A stretch of DNA of 33,375 bases from a virus. The notes beneath the pieces were generated by a model. That model did no database searches, was not told where the DNA came from, and saw only the letters and a program-made list of their open reading frames with translations. Below, piece by piece: positions 21,854-29,771 of the stretch (position 1 is the stretch's first letter; the number at the start of each line of letters is the position of its first letter). The position numbers and the translations under genes are program-made. The stretch is taken from the IMG/VR virus record IMGVR_UViG_3300048625_000195, positions 1 to 33,375 of that record; one strand, written 5' to 3'.

Positions 21854-22840
21854 TTAATTACCGACACGGTTAGGGAACTCTCCCTTTGTTACTGCTATAG
21901 CTGCTCTCTTCTCAACTGTCTTAGGAAGATTAGCGCCAATAGTAAGTAGTTTATCTGCTGCCTTAATTCTTGTAGGCAGAGAGTCATAATCTGAGTCACC
22001 TCTTAGCACTGCTCTACGTGCTTCACGCTGCAACGCTTCAGGAAAGGTAACTTCATTATTCTTTGTAGGAATATCCTCAGGCTTTCTAGGATCAGGACCA
22101 TCCCATATCCTCAATCGACATCTGCAATGAGGATGAAGAGGTGGACCCTTCACACCATCAGGATTTTCTAGCTGCAAGGCATCTGTGTTTAGTCCTTTAG
22201 GATCATATGAATGATCTCCAAAAGGCTTATCAGGGCTAACAACACGACCTGCATAAGCTAGGCAATGAAGACATGCTTTATTCTCATTAACCCATACAAG
22301 TTTTGTGTTGTTTGCTTTAGCTGCAAGTATTGTTCCTTCAGCTTGTGCCCTATTAGCTAGGGTTGCTGCTGCGCGAGTAGCTTTGTTTTCAACCTGCTTA
22401 ACTTTGCCTAGGATTGTATCAATGTAGGTACCATCCATAGGAAGTTTCTTAGCGAGATTCAAAGCATCCTTAGCAGCAGAAGAAATGATTTTACTGTAAT
22501 CAGCTACATCATTAGCGATTGCCTTAGCATCTTTTGCTTTAGCTACAGGCTTAGTCATATCCTCATACAATCCAGCCTGAGCAATTCCCAAGTTCAATCC
22601 TTCTACAACAGCAGAAGTAATTGCCTGCTTAGACATGCTCGGCTTTAATGTAGATACAATACTGATAACCTTAGCTTTCAATTCCTCATCACTAAGTCTT
22701 CCCTCAGCAATAAGGATATCTGCAATAGCTTTGGTAACCTGCTCAACAATAGAGCTGATAAGTTTAATTGTCTTACTCTCATACTTCTCAGAAGCTTTAT
22801 CTTCTGAGTCAGTTATAGGAGAGTTAATAGGTGTTGTCAT
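21854..22840 (-). CDS. MuF-like head morphogenesis protein
   Basis: The 328-aa protein is helical in its first half. It then has the MuF/SPP1 gp7 signature: C-L-H-C-L-A-Y-A-G, a V-V-S-P-D-K-P-F strand, and P-P-L-H-P-H-C-R-C-R-L-R-I. The Cys/His residues form the putative metal site of that domain. Minor head proteins of this class bind the portal and enter the capsid. It follows the portal, separated by copy 8 of the dispersed element. AGGAG precedes ATG 22840 at a long spacing. It ends with codons overlapping a CCGTGTCGG motif. Confidence 0.9.
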   Translation of the reverse strand: MTTPINSPITDSEDKASEKYESKTIKLISSIVEQVTKAIADILIAEGRLSDEELKAKVISIVSTLKPSMSKQAITSAVVEGLNLGIAQAGLYEDMTKPVAKAKDAKAIANDVADYSKIISSAAKDALNLAKKLPMDGTYIDTILGKVKQVENKATRAAATLANRAQAEGTILAAKANNTKLVWVNENKACLHCLAYAGRVVSPDKPFGDHSYDPKGLNTDALQLENPDGVKGPPLHPHCRCRLRIWDGPDPRKPEDIPTKNNEVTFPEALQREARRAVLRGDSDYDSLPTRIKAADKLLTIGANLPKTVEKRAAIAVTKGEFPNRVGN

Positions 22841-22887
22841 AATTATTATTCTCCTATAACTACTCTAGTGTCCATCTGATTTACTTA

Positions 22888-22917
22888 CTAGGATTACTGT
22901 TGTTAGTGCCGCTAACT
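22888..22917 (+). repeat. 30-bp dispersed element, copy 8
   Basis: A perfect copy in plus orientation, ending one base before the portal stop codon. Confidence 0.9.
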
Positions 22918-22918
22918 T

Positions 22919-24454
22919 TTACTGATCACTCTCAAGAGAAGCAATCAAAGAAGTTACAATAGCTTCAATCTGTTCAGGAGAAATAACTCCAAGAGTTGAA
23001 GCTGTTCCCATATCCTTCAATGCAAGAGAAATCTTTGATAGATACTCAAGCTTCTCAGCAAGAGTAGTAGCCTCAGCAACATTGTCAGTCCACTCAGCAA
23101 TAAGATCTTCGCTATATCCAGCCTCAGCCAATGTCTGAGCTACAGGAACACCAGCACTTTGCTTAGCTGCAATAGTTGTCCAACCATCTGCATCATTAAT
23201 AGGTGAAGTAGGAGCCCACTGAATATCAACCTTACGAACTACTACATCAACAGCCTTCAGAGCGAGCCTGTATAGATTACTAAATGGACCCTTCAGGAAT
23301 GTCTGCCTATCAATTACTTTTGCCTCTAGCGGCTTGTCAGCCTGTCTACGTGCCTCTCCTGATGGCTGATTACCTTCAGGGTTAAGCTCATATGCAGGAG
23401 TTTCAGTAGCCAAAGCCATAAGCTTAATGAAAGCCATAATAGGGTCAAGGAATACGTTAGGCTGTCCTGGTGCAAATTCCTTAACGTCTCTTACTCCATG
23501 CTCTCTACGCATAGTTCCTGGTCTATCCTTAGCAGCAGACTGAGGAACTACAGGAGCATTAGGAACTTCATCATCCAATTCCCACTCAGGATCTTCCTCA
23601 TTACTGTTATCAAGAATAGCTTCAGGGTACATAAGCATAAGCCTTACAGGATATCCTGTACGCTCAATAGTAGCTACCAAAGTAACAAGAGCCTTATTGA
23701 TAGCACGCTGCAAAGAATAACCATCAATAGCTTCAGGTGTTCCATAAGTAAGGTCAGTACGGAAATGAACAACAGGAATCTCACCAAAATCATGGAACAT
23801 AATTCCATTATCAGATGTGAATTCTCCTGACATAGGATCAATAACATCCTCATCATAAGTAACCCAATGCTCAGGCTTATGTCCGTCTAGATTCTCATCC
23901 TTAGTAATGTAGCGCTCTACACGATCACGGAAATAAAGGTCAGCCCTTCTTAGCTCTCCTTCCTTCCATGACTTGATTGCGTACAGAGCTTTACGCTCAT
24001 TGTTAGGATCATAGATCATACGCATACACAAAGGAGAATTGTAATTAAGGCTTACGCCTGCTTCACGCATATTCTCATCTTCAGTAAGATCCTCTTCATC
24101 TACATTCCAAATAGAGATGTAGGAGTCTCCATACATCAGGGTCTTCTTGATAAGGGTCTTCTCATAGACATCCATATCATTAGCTTCACGAATAAGATCT
24201 AGTCTTGCATTGATCTCTTCATTACCATCAGGCACAGAGACAGCAGCAAGCTTTACTCGGTTAGCTACAGTAGTAGTAATTCTCTTTACAAGATTTACTC
24301 TTCCCATAGAACCCGTCTTAGCTACTTCTCTTTCTACCTGAGTTGAAGCAAAGAATTCCTCTGCGGTTCCTTCATACATTTCCTCAGCTCCAATGTACTG
24401 AGGACGAGCCTTATCTAGTGCAATACAACCGTGCACCACTTCAGCGATACTCAT
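22919..24454 (-). CDS. Portal protein
   Basis: The 511-aa protein forms the dodecameric DNA gate at the capsid vertex. It has the SPP1-gp6/actinophage portal layout: N-terminal helices (Y-E-G-T-A-E-E-F-F), a wing beta region with G-D-S-Y-I-S-I-W, and a stem/crown part with Y-S-L-Q-R-A-I-N-K-A-L. The P-A-Y-E-L-N-P-E-G-N-Q-P-S-G-E-A-R-R segment is a recurrent portal signature. AGGGGG precedes ATG 24454. It lies directly after the large terminase and is flanked on both sides by 30-bp dispersed elements. Confidence 0.92.
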   Translation of the reverse strand: MSIAEVVHGCIALDKARPQYIGAEEMYEGTAEEFFASTQVEREVAKTGSMGRVNLVKRITTTVANRVKLAAVSVPDGNEEINARLDLIREANDMDVYEKTLIKKTLMYGDSYISIWNVDEEDLTEDENMREAGVSLNYNSPLCMRMIYDPNNERKALYAIKSWKEGELRRADLYFRDRVERYITKDENLDGHKPEHWVTYDEDVIDPMSGEFTSDNGIMFHDFGEIPVVHFRTDLTYGTPEAIDGYSLQRAINKALVTLVATIERTGYPVRLMLMYPEAILDNSNEEDPEWELDDEVPNAPVVPQSAAKDRPGTMRREHGVRDVKEFAPGQPNVFLDPIMAFIKLMALATETPAYELNPEGNQPSGEARRQADKPLEAKVIDRQTFLKGPFSNLYRLALKAVDVVVRKVDIQWAPTSPINDADGWTTIAAKQSAGVPVAQTLAEAGYSEDLIAEWTDNVAEATTLAEKLEYLSKISLALKDMGTASTLGVISPEQIEAIVTSLIASLESDQ

Positions 24455-24489
24455 ATTAGCCCCCTTCTGTGGGACGGTAGGTTAACTTA

Positions 24490-24519
24490 CTAGGATTACT
24501 GTTGTTAGTGCCGCTAACT
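24490..24519 (+). repeat. 30-bp dispersed element, copy 9
   Basis: A perfect copy in plus orientation in the terminase-portal gap, ending one base before the terminase stop codon. Confidence 0.9.
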
Positions 24520-24520
24520 T

Positions 24521-26173
24521 TCATAGGTAACTTACTTCAGTAGATCCTGTACGAATCTTCTTACTTGCAGCAGGCTTAAGGAAGTAGTTGATTCCCATAA
24601 CTACTGCATCTGCTATATCGTCCCATCGTGCCTTAGGGAATTCGATTAGCTCTCGTTCTAGCTCACCGAAATGTTCACGATGATAGATGTCAATTCCAGG
24701 CTTCTGATAGAAGTCATGTGCCTGAGCGAATTTAATTTCCTTATTAAGAGAAGTGGTGCCAACCATAAGACCTACACCGTTAGGCAAGTCATGGAAAACA
24801 CCAGAGCGACTACGGGTATCGTTAGGCTTATGTGCTAGACCCCAAAGATCTCCACCCTGATTAACCTCAACACGCACATAACGAATCTGAGGAAACTCAG
24901 CAAGCATTCTCAATACGTACATACGCAAGTCCTCATTAACCAGCTTCACATGCCTAGCATCTACTACTTCTACTTGAGGATTACTACCAGCCATAGCAGG
25001 TGTATAAGCTACAACAGCAAGTCCTGTCCAGTCAGAGGTATCTTTTGTAGTAATAGATGGATCAACCATAAGGATATAGCGTGTGCCTGCAAGATCTTTC
25101 TTAGCTTCAGGTGTAATCCTGATGTCGTCAAGACTCCAATACTTACCCTGCTTACCCATAGGATTATTCATCTTCTCTACTTGGAATGCATTAGTCTTCT
25201 CGATAGAGCACATGAATTCTGTAGACCATTCCTCTTTAGGATTGTTAGCCCACATACTTACCTTAGAGCCATCCTCATTAGTAATGAGTGCAGGATAGTA
25301 ACGACACTGAATGAATTGCTCTTTAACCCAAGGAACTATTTCATTCTCTGTCTTGGATCTCAAGATGTCATGCATAATAGAACCTGCTCGGGTAACTGTT
25401 CCAACAAAAGACACAACAGCGTTAGCATCTCCACCAATAATATCGTTGAGGATTGTAGTCTTACGTTTCTCAATTTCTTTATCAGAGTAGTTAGATTCAC
25501 CAGGCTCAACATCATCAAAGAGAATCCAGTCAGGACGCAAGCCCTGTTCTAGCTTTCCTCTAATAGACCTATCAAGACCTTTAGCACTCATGCCTACTTT
25601 AGTTCTCTTTGAATAGTAGAAGCTATCCTTATTAGTAGAGAACTCAGCAAGCCCTGAATGATCCTTAGTCAGTAGAGGATTCTCAGTAAGCTCACGCCTA
25701 ACGTTTCTCAAGTGATCCTCAATAGGTTCTGATGATGCACCGTATGTAGCAATCAATGTCCTATGCCTATGAGCCATAGCCCAGATAGGCAGGATAACGA
25801 ATAGCGTAGTTGATTTACCTGCACCACGAGGGGCAATGAATGCTGTACGCTTATCTTTAATAGCCATTGAGTCTGCATTAGGCAATACTTCTACAGCCCA
25901 TGAATAAACATCAAGATGGAATCCTGACAGAATAACTCTATCTTCATTGTCGCTAATGTGCTCATAAAGATATAGCAATGCGAATAGCAATGGGTCCATC
26001 TTAGTAAGCTGTCTACGAATCTTTGATTGTAGGTTTGTAGGTACATTAGGATCAAAGGCTGTAGTCATCATCTCTTTGCCAAGCTCAGGATCTCTCATAC
26101 CAATCAATCCACCTGAAGCAATATACTCAGCAGGATTAAATGTGAGAGGGTCAATAAAGGAGTAGGTTCCCAT
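24521..26173 (-). CDS. terL: Large terminase (packaging ATPase-nuclease)
   Basis: The 550-aa protein pumps and cuts phage DNA. The ATPase domain has Walker A A-P-R-G-A-G-K-S-T (about residues 114-122) and Walker B W-I-L-F-D-D-V-E-P (about 216-224). The RNase H-like nuclease domain starts with I-L-M-V-D-P-S (about 365). It has a later acidic W-D-D-I-A-D-A-V near the C-terminus, giving the usual Asp triad pattern. GGGGGAG precedes ATG 26173. It follows a small HTH gene that is the probable small subunit. Confidence 0.95.
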   Translation of the reverse strand: MGTYSFIDPLTFNPAEYIASGGLIGMRDPELGKEMMTTAFDPNVPTNLQSKIRRQLTKMDPLLFALLYLYEHISDNEDRVILSGFHLDVYSWAVEVLPNADSMAIKDKRTAFIAPRGAGKSTTLFVILPIWAMAHRHRTLIATYGASSEPIEDHLRNVRRELTENPLLTKDHSGLAEFSTNKDSFYYSKRTKVGMSAKGLDRSIRGKLEQGLRPDWILFDDVEPGESNYSDKEIEKRKTTILNDIIGGDANAVVSFVGTVTRAGSIMHDILRSKTENEIVPWVKEQFIQCRYYPALITNEDGSKVSMWANNPKEEWSTEFMCSIEKTNAFQVEKMNNPMGKQGKYWSLDDIRITPEAKKDLAGTRYILMVDPSITTKDTSDWTGLAVVAYTPAMAGSNPQVEVVDARHVKLVNEDLRMYVLRMLAEFPQIRYVRVEVNQGGDLWGLAHKPNDTRSRSGVFHDLPNGVGLMVGTTSLNKEIKFAQAHDFYQKPGIDIYHREHFGELERELIEFPKARWDDIADAVVMGINYFLKPAASKKIRTGSTEVSYL

Positions 26174-26185
26174 GTTACTCCCCCT

Positions 26186-26608
26186 TTATTCTGTTGGCTC
26201 TGTGTTGATCTGAGAGGCTTTACGGATCATCTGTGCGATCCTATCTTCCTGATCAGACACAGTGTGCTCTACTTCAATCTTGGTTGATGCATCTACACCT
26301 GTCAGCTTACGCAAGGATTCAGATACCTTGATTGCTGTATCAATAGCTTTAGGATCACCTGCTGCAATTCTATCTGTCAATGCACGTCTGTAGCCTTCTA
26401 GCCTTTCAATCTCAAATTGCCTTAGCTCATCTGCCGCTGGCTTAATAGCTTCTTCAATATATTTAGTAACAATATTGTAAGCTTGCCCTACTGAGATTTC
26501 ATATTTCTCTGCAAGTTCGGGATAGGTAAAGCCATTCTTCCTGTCAATAAGGATGTCTCTATTTCTTTCCGCTCTTGCAGGATCATTTGCCTTAGCCACT
26601 TTCACCAC
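26186..26608 (-). CDS. terS: Putative small terminase subunit (HTH)
   Basis: The 140-aa protein has an N-terminal helix-turn-helix (F-T-Y-P-E-L-A-E-K-Y-E-I-S-V-G-Q-A-Y-N-I, about residues 27-46). A helical oligomerisation region with many Arg/Glu residues and an acidic tail follow. This is the layout of small terminase subunits, and the gene lies 12 bp before the large terminase. The start is uncertain. GTG 26608 is the longest option, and a GTG one or four codons later fits AAGG/GGTGG sites similarly well. Confidence 0.75.
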   Translation of the reverse strand: MVKVAKANDPARAERNRDILIDRKNGFTYPELAEKYEISVGQAYNIVTKYIEEAIKPAADELRQFEIERLEGYRRALTDRIAAGDPKAIDTAIKVSESLRKLTGVDASTKIEVEHTVSDQEDRIAQMIRKASQINTEPTE

Positions 26609-26615
26609 CTTACTT

Positions 26616-26996
26616 TCATGTCACTATTAGCTTACCTGTTTTTAGAAGCTCTTCAATTTCTTTATAGCTAGGGAACTTCTCAATACCTAGCGTCTTCTTA
26701 AGCTCTTCTGTTTCTTTGATGTGATCAGGAATAGGCTGTTCTACGTATTCTGGATATCCTGCAAAGGGAGATCTGAATGTCATAGCCTTAGTCAGCTTCT
26801 CTGTCTGCTTACGTAGCTCAATGATTTCTTCTTCGAGCTGATTATATTCAGTAACAGCAGCTTGTAGTTCCTGCTTCCTTACACGCTTTCTATCGATTTC
26901 ATTAATGCAAGTCTTAATACCTGCTAGGTGCAATCCGTCTTGTGCAGCTACTAGCTTAGGGTAGATTGACTCGTTGTATTCTTCTACTGTAGTCAT
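26616..26996 (-). CDS. Coiled-coil protein upstream of terminase
   Basis: The 126-aa protein is helical, with a coiled coil around residues 35-70 (E-L-Q-A-A-V-T-E-Y-N-Q-L-E-E-E-I-I-E-L). Its C-terminal part has P-S-Y-K-E-I-E-E-L-L. It opens the packaging operon, after a 135-bp gap containing a hairpin. The ribosome site is weak. I recognise no family; an accessory packaging role follows only from position. Confidence 0.6.
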   Translation of the reverse strand: MTTVEEYNESIYPKLVAAQDGLHLAGIKTCINEIDRKRVRKQELQAAVTEYNQLEEEIIELRKQTEKLTKAMTFRSPFAGYPEYVEQPIPDHIKETEELKKTLGIEKFPSYKEIEELLKTGKLIVT

Positions 26997-27081
26997 TTCT
27001 GTTTATCCAATCTTTAGGAATTAGCCCGACCAGTCTTTAGGTGGGTTATTGTTTCTACCAGAATAGTTACTGATAGATCGT

Positions 27082-27124
27082 GCCTCAGTGAAGTATGACC
27101 TTCGTACACCTATAGTGCTGAGGC
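27082..27124 (-). terminator. Hairpin ending the accessory operon
   Basis: GCCTCAG (27082-27088) pairs with CTGAGGC (27118-27124) just after the stop of the 85-aa gene. The loop is long and no U-tract follows. Nearby TCTTTAGG occurs twice (27013 and 27035), 22 bp apart, ahead of the packaging operon. Confidence 0.45.
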
Positions 27125-27131
27125 TTATTGC

Positions 27132-27389
27132 TTAACTTTGCTGTTTAAATAATTCTTCTACATAATCTCTACACTGCTCTAGAGTTCCTTCAAACAATAC
27201 ATACGTTGAAGATCCTCTAGCTACTACTTTGAATGTCTTAGCAATCCTAGCTACATTAGCATCAATTTCTTCCTTAGTCCTGCCTAGCTTGTTCATATCT
27301 ACTGCTGGCGGATTCTTGATGAAAATTGCTTCTATAGCAGCCAGGTTTACTAGCTCATTCGGTCTTACTGTGTTTACGAAATCTGACAT
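27132..27389 (-). CDS. Small alpha/beta phage protein
   Basis: The 85-aa protein reads N-E-L-V-N-L-A-A-I-E-A-I-F-I near the start, then a strand F-K-V-V-A-R-G-S-S-T-Y-V-L-F, and ends in a helix (Q-C-R-D-Y-V-E-E-L-F-K). This pattern of a strand, a central sheet and a final amphipathic helix also fits the 133-aa product at 28265, so the two may share a fold. ATG 27389 has GAGG about 9 nt upstream; a start at 27404 lacks one. The function is unknown. Confidence 0.65.
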   Translation of the reverse strand: MSDFVNTVRPNELVNLAAIEAIFIKNPPAVDMNKLGRTKEEIDANVARIAKTFKVVARGSSTYVLFEGTLEQCRDYVEELFKQQS

Positions 27390-27417
27390 AATAACCAACC
27401 TCATTCATTCGTTCATT

Positions 27418-27447
27418 CTAGGGTTACTGTTGTTAGTGCCGCTAACT
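27418..27447 (+). repeat. 30-bp dispersed element, copy 10
   Basis: Plus orientation with one mismatch (CTAGGG). The TAG stop of the 68-aa gene lies inside its dyad. Confidence 0.9.
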
Positions 27448-27648
27448 TTTGAGCCATAGCTCAGGGTCTAGGTTTGCACAATCAACTAAGTAAGTCTTTC
27501 TATTATCTAAATCAAGATGGAAGAACTTAGGATGACTATCAGGTAGCAATACTTGTCCTGACTTACCTTCATTTCTATTTCTTCCATGTAATACATTATC
27601 TCTGTAGTAGAATTCCCATCCAGGGAATCTATTATCCCTCGTCCACAT
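27442..27648 (-). CDS. Small hypothetical protein ending in a dispersed element
   Basis: The 68-aa protein begins M-W-T-R-D-N-R-F-P-G-W-E-F and ends P-E-L-W-L-K-S. It has many aromatic and charged residues and no known motif. ATG 27648 overlaps the end of the upstream gene, with AGAGG close by; a longer frame to 27783 would overlap that gene almost entirely. The stop codon is supplied by the 30-bp element, so the C-terminus may have been set by insertion of the element. Confidence 0.6.
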   Translation of the reverse strand: MWTRDNRFPGWEFYYRDNVLHGRNRNEGKSGQVLLPDSHPKFFHLDLDNRKTYLVDCANLDPELWLKS

Positions 27649-27901
27649 CTGCCTCTTCCATTCTGTGAATGAAATCGCTGTCAGGAGAAGTGATAACAGT
27701 AAGAACAGCTCCTGGCTTGAAAGTAAGAACCATATTGTCAGCACTGAACTTAACAACAATTCCTCTTTCATCCTCGGTAGCATCTTCTAGGCAACGCATA
27801 CCTTTATAGTCTTGTGTGTATCCAACGCCTTCAATGTCGTTAGCATCAATACTCATGACACTGCCATCAGGACTCATAAAGTTAAATTTAAAATCATTCA
27901 T
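27632..27901 (-). CDS. Small beta-rich hypothetical protein
   Basis: The 89-aa protein starts at ATG 27901, which overlaps the upstream stop within ATGAATGA and has GGAG 7 nt upstream. The sequence suggests strands: F-K-F-N-F-M-S, S-V-M-S-I-D, G-I-V-V-K-F, M-V-L-T-F-K-P-G-A-V-L-T-V-I. It is one link in a chain of four overlapping small genes (28272 to 27442). The function is unknown. Confidence 0.65.
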   Translation of the reverse strand: MNDFKFNFMSPDGSVMSIDANDIEGVGYTQDYKGMRCLEDATEDERGIVVKFSADNMVLTFKPGAVLTVITSPDSDFIHRMEEADVDEG

Positions 27902-28097
27902 TAGTGTCTCCAAAGCCTTTGGTAATATCATCAAACCTCTTAGCCTCAACCATTTCATTAACTACGCCTAGCGCATACAGGATTAGTTGAGATCTATTTA
28001 GTTCGTCATTGATTCCAGCTTTCTTGAATTCGACTAGCAGATTATCTGTAAAGGCTGGAATGAGAGCATTAACAGCAATGAACACATCCTCATTCAT
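27894..28097 (-). CDS. Small helical hypothetical protein
   Basis: The 67-aa protein starts at ATG 28097, overlapping the upstream stop within ATGAATGA, with GAGAGGA 8 nt before it. An in-frame extension to 28241 is open but lacks a ribosome site and would overlap the upstream gene. It is predicted mostly helical (D-N-L-L-V-E-F-K-K-A-G, then L-I-L-Y-A-L-G-V-V). No motif is recognised. Confidence 0.6.
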   Translation of the reverse strand: MNEDVFIAVNALIPAFTDNLLVEFKKAGINDELNRSQLILYALGVVNEMVEAKRFDDITKGFGDTNE

Positions 28098-28272
28098 CAG
28101 CAGATCCTCTCTTAGTTGTTCTGCAAGTAGGTGTTTGTCCTCTACCTTCATGCTTTTTAACAGAGAAAACAACGCCTTTAACATGACTGATAGCCTCGAT
28201 TGCTGCTGAAAGGGATTCTGCTGGAATAACAGCGTGAACATCGTAATGAGTAATCTCTACAACCTCAGGCAT
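28090..28272 (-). CDS. Small hypothetical protein, coupled
   Basis: The 60-aa protein's ATG lies inside the end of the upstream gene (8-nt overlap), so it is probably translated by re-initiation. The first 40 residues look like a strand-helix-strand unit (V-V-E-I-T-H-Y-D-V-H-A-V-I-P, then S-A-A-I-E-A-I-S-H-V-K-G-V-V-F-S-V). The tail is basic. The function is unknown. Confidence 0.6.
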   Translation of the reverse strand: MPEVVEITHYDVHAVIPAESLSAAIEAISHVKGVVFSVKKHEGRGQTPTCRTTKRGSADE

Positions 28273-28666
28273 CAGGATCAGCCTTCTTACGTGGAGTACG
28301 CTTTTTAGGGTTGATTACCTTACCTGGATTTTCCATTCCTTCTTTCATGGCTGCCTTCAAAGAATCTGGCAATTCCATTTCAATAGTCCATGTGTACTGA
28401 GGCTCTAGGAAGATTGATTTAAGCTCATTATCAGGAACGTTAAGAACTTCACCTAGTCTTTTAAATAAGTCGTCTAGAAAGCTCTCAGCGGCTTTAAAGC
28501 CTGCTTTAGCATCAAGTCCTTCTTGCCATCCAGCAGAAAAGATCTCATAGCTAACGTTTCCTACACGTGCATAGACAACAGCTCGATTGCCAAAGTCTGC
28601 TACGTTGAATGATGATGCATGAGCTACGTTAACCCAATCACCATTAAGTGCTTTTACTAGCTTCAT
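28265..28666 (-). CDS. Hypothetical protein heading the small-gene chain
   Basis: The 133-aa protein has an N-terminal sheet region (D-W-V-N-V-A-H-A-S-S-F-N-V), a helical middle (F-L-D-D-L-F-K-R-L-G) and a Lys/Pro-rich C-terminus. The N-terminal pattern resembles that of the 85-aa product at 27132. The ribosome site is weak. A hairpin-bearing spacer of 184 bp lies upstream, and the chain of overlapping genes downstream is probably co-transcribed. The function is unknown. Confidence 0.65.
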   Translation of the reverse strand: MKLVKALNGDWVNVAHASSFNVADFGNRAVVYARVGNVSYEIFSAGWQEGLDAKAGFKAAESFLDDLFKRLGEVLNVPDNELKSIFLEPQYTWTIEMELPDSLKAAMKEGMENPGKVINPKKRTPRKKADPDA

Positions 28667-28723
28667 TTCTTTCTCACTTTCTATCTCAATGAAGTGTTGT
28701 TACTTCAAGTCTTTGTTAAATAG

Positions 28724-28792
28724 TAGTGCAGAGCAAACACCAGGAAGGACAAGAACAAAACCCAGCGGAGAAATCTCTAATGCTCTGCACTA
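28724..28792 (-). other. 12-bp stem with long loop in a 184-bp spacer
   Basis: TAGTGCAGAGCA (28724-28735) pairs with TGCTCTGCACTA (28781-28792) across 45 nt. A second pairing (AGGACA at 28746 with TGTCCT at 28800) would be mutually exclusive with it, so two alternative folds are possible. A terminator or leader switch between 28851 and 28666 is conceivable. Confidence 0.5.
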
Positions 28793-28850
28793 CCACACCT
28801 GTCCTGCTTCTTATTACTCTCGCAGCTTACAGGGCTTTTTATTGAGTGAC

Positions 28851-29639
28851 CTATCCTTCACCTATTACTTCTCTAGTGTCTAGAGTTAGGATATTTCCAC
28901 ACCTGCAAGTGTAATAACCGAGCAATTTAGCTTGTCCAATTTTCTTATTCTCAGGCTTTGCACCTGTACTGATTCTGTATCCATGTCCCTTATTGCAATA
29001 GTAGATGCCTACATAAGGTGCGCTTGTTGCATCCTCATAAAAGTCTTCGCACTCATCAAGATAAGTAGGCATTCCTGGCTGGTTAGCAATATGAGTAAAA
29101 CTATCTGGCGTACCTACCATTACCCCTGAAATCAATTCTGCAAGCCTAGTTACTGCTCTTGCTAGAGTCTTTCTGTTAGATGTGCCTACGATTTTATTGC
29201 TGTACTTGTATTCCTGTTCAATTACTTCGAGATACTTTCCTGCTGGCTTGCCTGCCTTAGCAAATACAGGACCATTAAGAATTTTGTAGATGTAATCAGG
29301 AATGTTGTTATAATCTGTAAGAACTAGATGCAAGGTATCTGTACCAATAATGGCTGCACCCTGATCTGTACGTTGTTTAAAGCAGAACTTAGCTGCTTCA
29401 TTGTGTAGAACCTTTGAGGGGAATTTGCCGCCTTCAATAATCTTAGGATAAGTAAGTAGATGTGCATAAAGTTCAGACTGCAAATCTTCAAAGGCTACAT
29501 TAATCTGCCAACGCTTTCTAGCTGTATCTACTTTATTAGCTGCAACATCTTCAATCAATTGCACAATATCAGGTCGGTAATCTGCTGAGTGAGGATCACA
29601 CCAACCGAAGTTATTAGCTGTTTCTGTCATAATACTCAT
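28851..29639 (-). CDS. Possible sigma-like protein with C-terminal zinc ribbon
   Basis: In the 262-aa protein, residues about 45-85 (F-E-D-L-Q-S-E-L-Y-A-H-L-L, then F-P-S-K-V-L-H-N-E-A-A-K-F-C-F) resemble the region 2 helices of sigma-70-family proteins, although weakly. The C-terminus (about 212-252) has Y-Y-C-N-K-G-H and Y-T-C-R-C-G, a probable zinc ribbon. AAGGA lies upstream of ATG 29639. The leader holds the tRNA-like fold at 29693-29740. A role in phage transcription is a guess supported by these two modules only; an unrelated DNA-binding function is equally possible. Confidence 0.5.
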   Translation of the reverse strand: MSIMTETANNFGWCDPHSADYRPDIVQLIEDVAANKVDTARKRWQINVAFEDLQSELYAHLLTYPKIIEGGKFPSKVLHNEAAKFCFKQRTDQGAAIIGTDTLHLVLTDYNNIPDYIYKILNGPVFAKAGKPAGKYLEVIEQEYKYSNKIVGTSNRKTLARAVTRLAELISGVMVGTPDSFTHIANQPGMPTYLDECEDFYEDATSAPYVGIYYCNKGHGYRISTGAKPENKKIGQAKLLGYYTCRCGNILTLDTREVIGEG

Positions 29640-29692
29640 CCTATTTCCTTACTCTTGTCCTTTTATATTGTCAGATCTTTATCAGGTCTTCG

Positions 29693-29740
29693 TGGAACTG
29701 AGACGATTTGAACGTCTTAGGTGCACTACCTGCCAGTCCC
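29693..29740 (-). ncRNA. tRNA-like fold lacking the anticodon arm
   Basis: The minus strand reads an acceptor-like stem GGGACTG/CAGTTCC (one G-U pair), a linker GC, a small arm AGGT-AGTGC-ACCT, one A, and a perfect T-arm AGACG-TTCAAAT-CGTCT, then a discriminator-like A. The total is 48 nt. TTCAAAT matches the canonical T-loop. No anticodon arm and no encoded CCA follow. It lies in the leader of the 29639 gene, after a hairpin GGAGCA-GAAA-TGCTCC (29745-29760). It could be a tRNA relic, a tRNA mimic or a leader regulator. Confidence 0.5.
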
Positions 29741-29771
29741 TAGCGGAGCATTTCTGCTCCTGTTATTCAAT

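Noticed and set aside
22888-24519. The 30-bp element as a simple promoter for each following gene
   Set aside because: Half the copies face against the direction of transcription and no consistent -35/-10 spacing exists.
24950-25552. 200-aa open frame opposite the large terminase
   Set aside because: It lies wholly antisense to a gene with clear Walker and nuclease motifs, has no ribosome site and has shadow-like composition.
38-27447. The dispersed 30-bp repeats as a CRISPR array
   Set aside because: Copies are scattered over the whole genome in both orientations without regular spacers, and no cas gene is present.
29693-29740. A normal functional tRNA gene
   Set aside because: There is no anticodon arm, no room for one within the acceptor pairing, and no encoded CCA.
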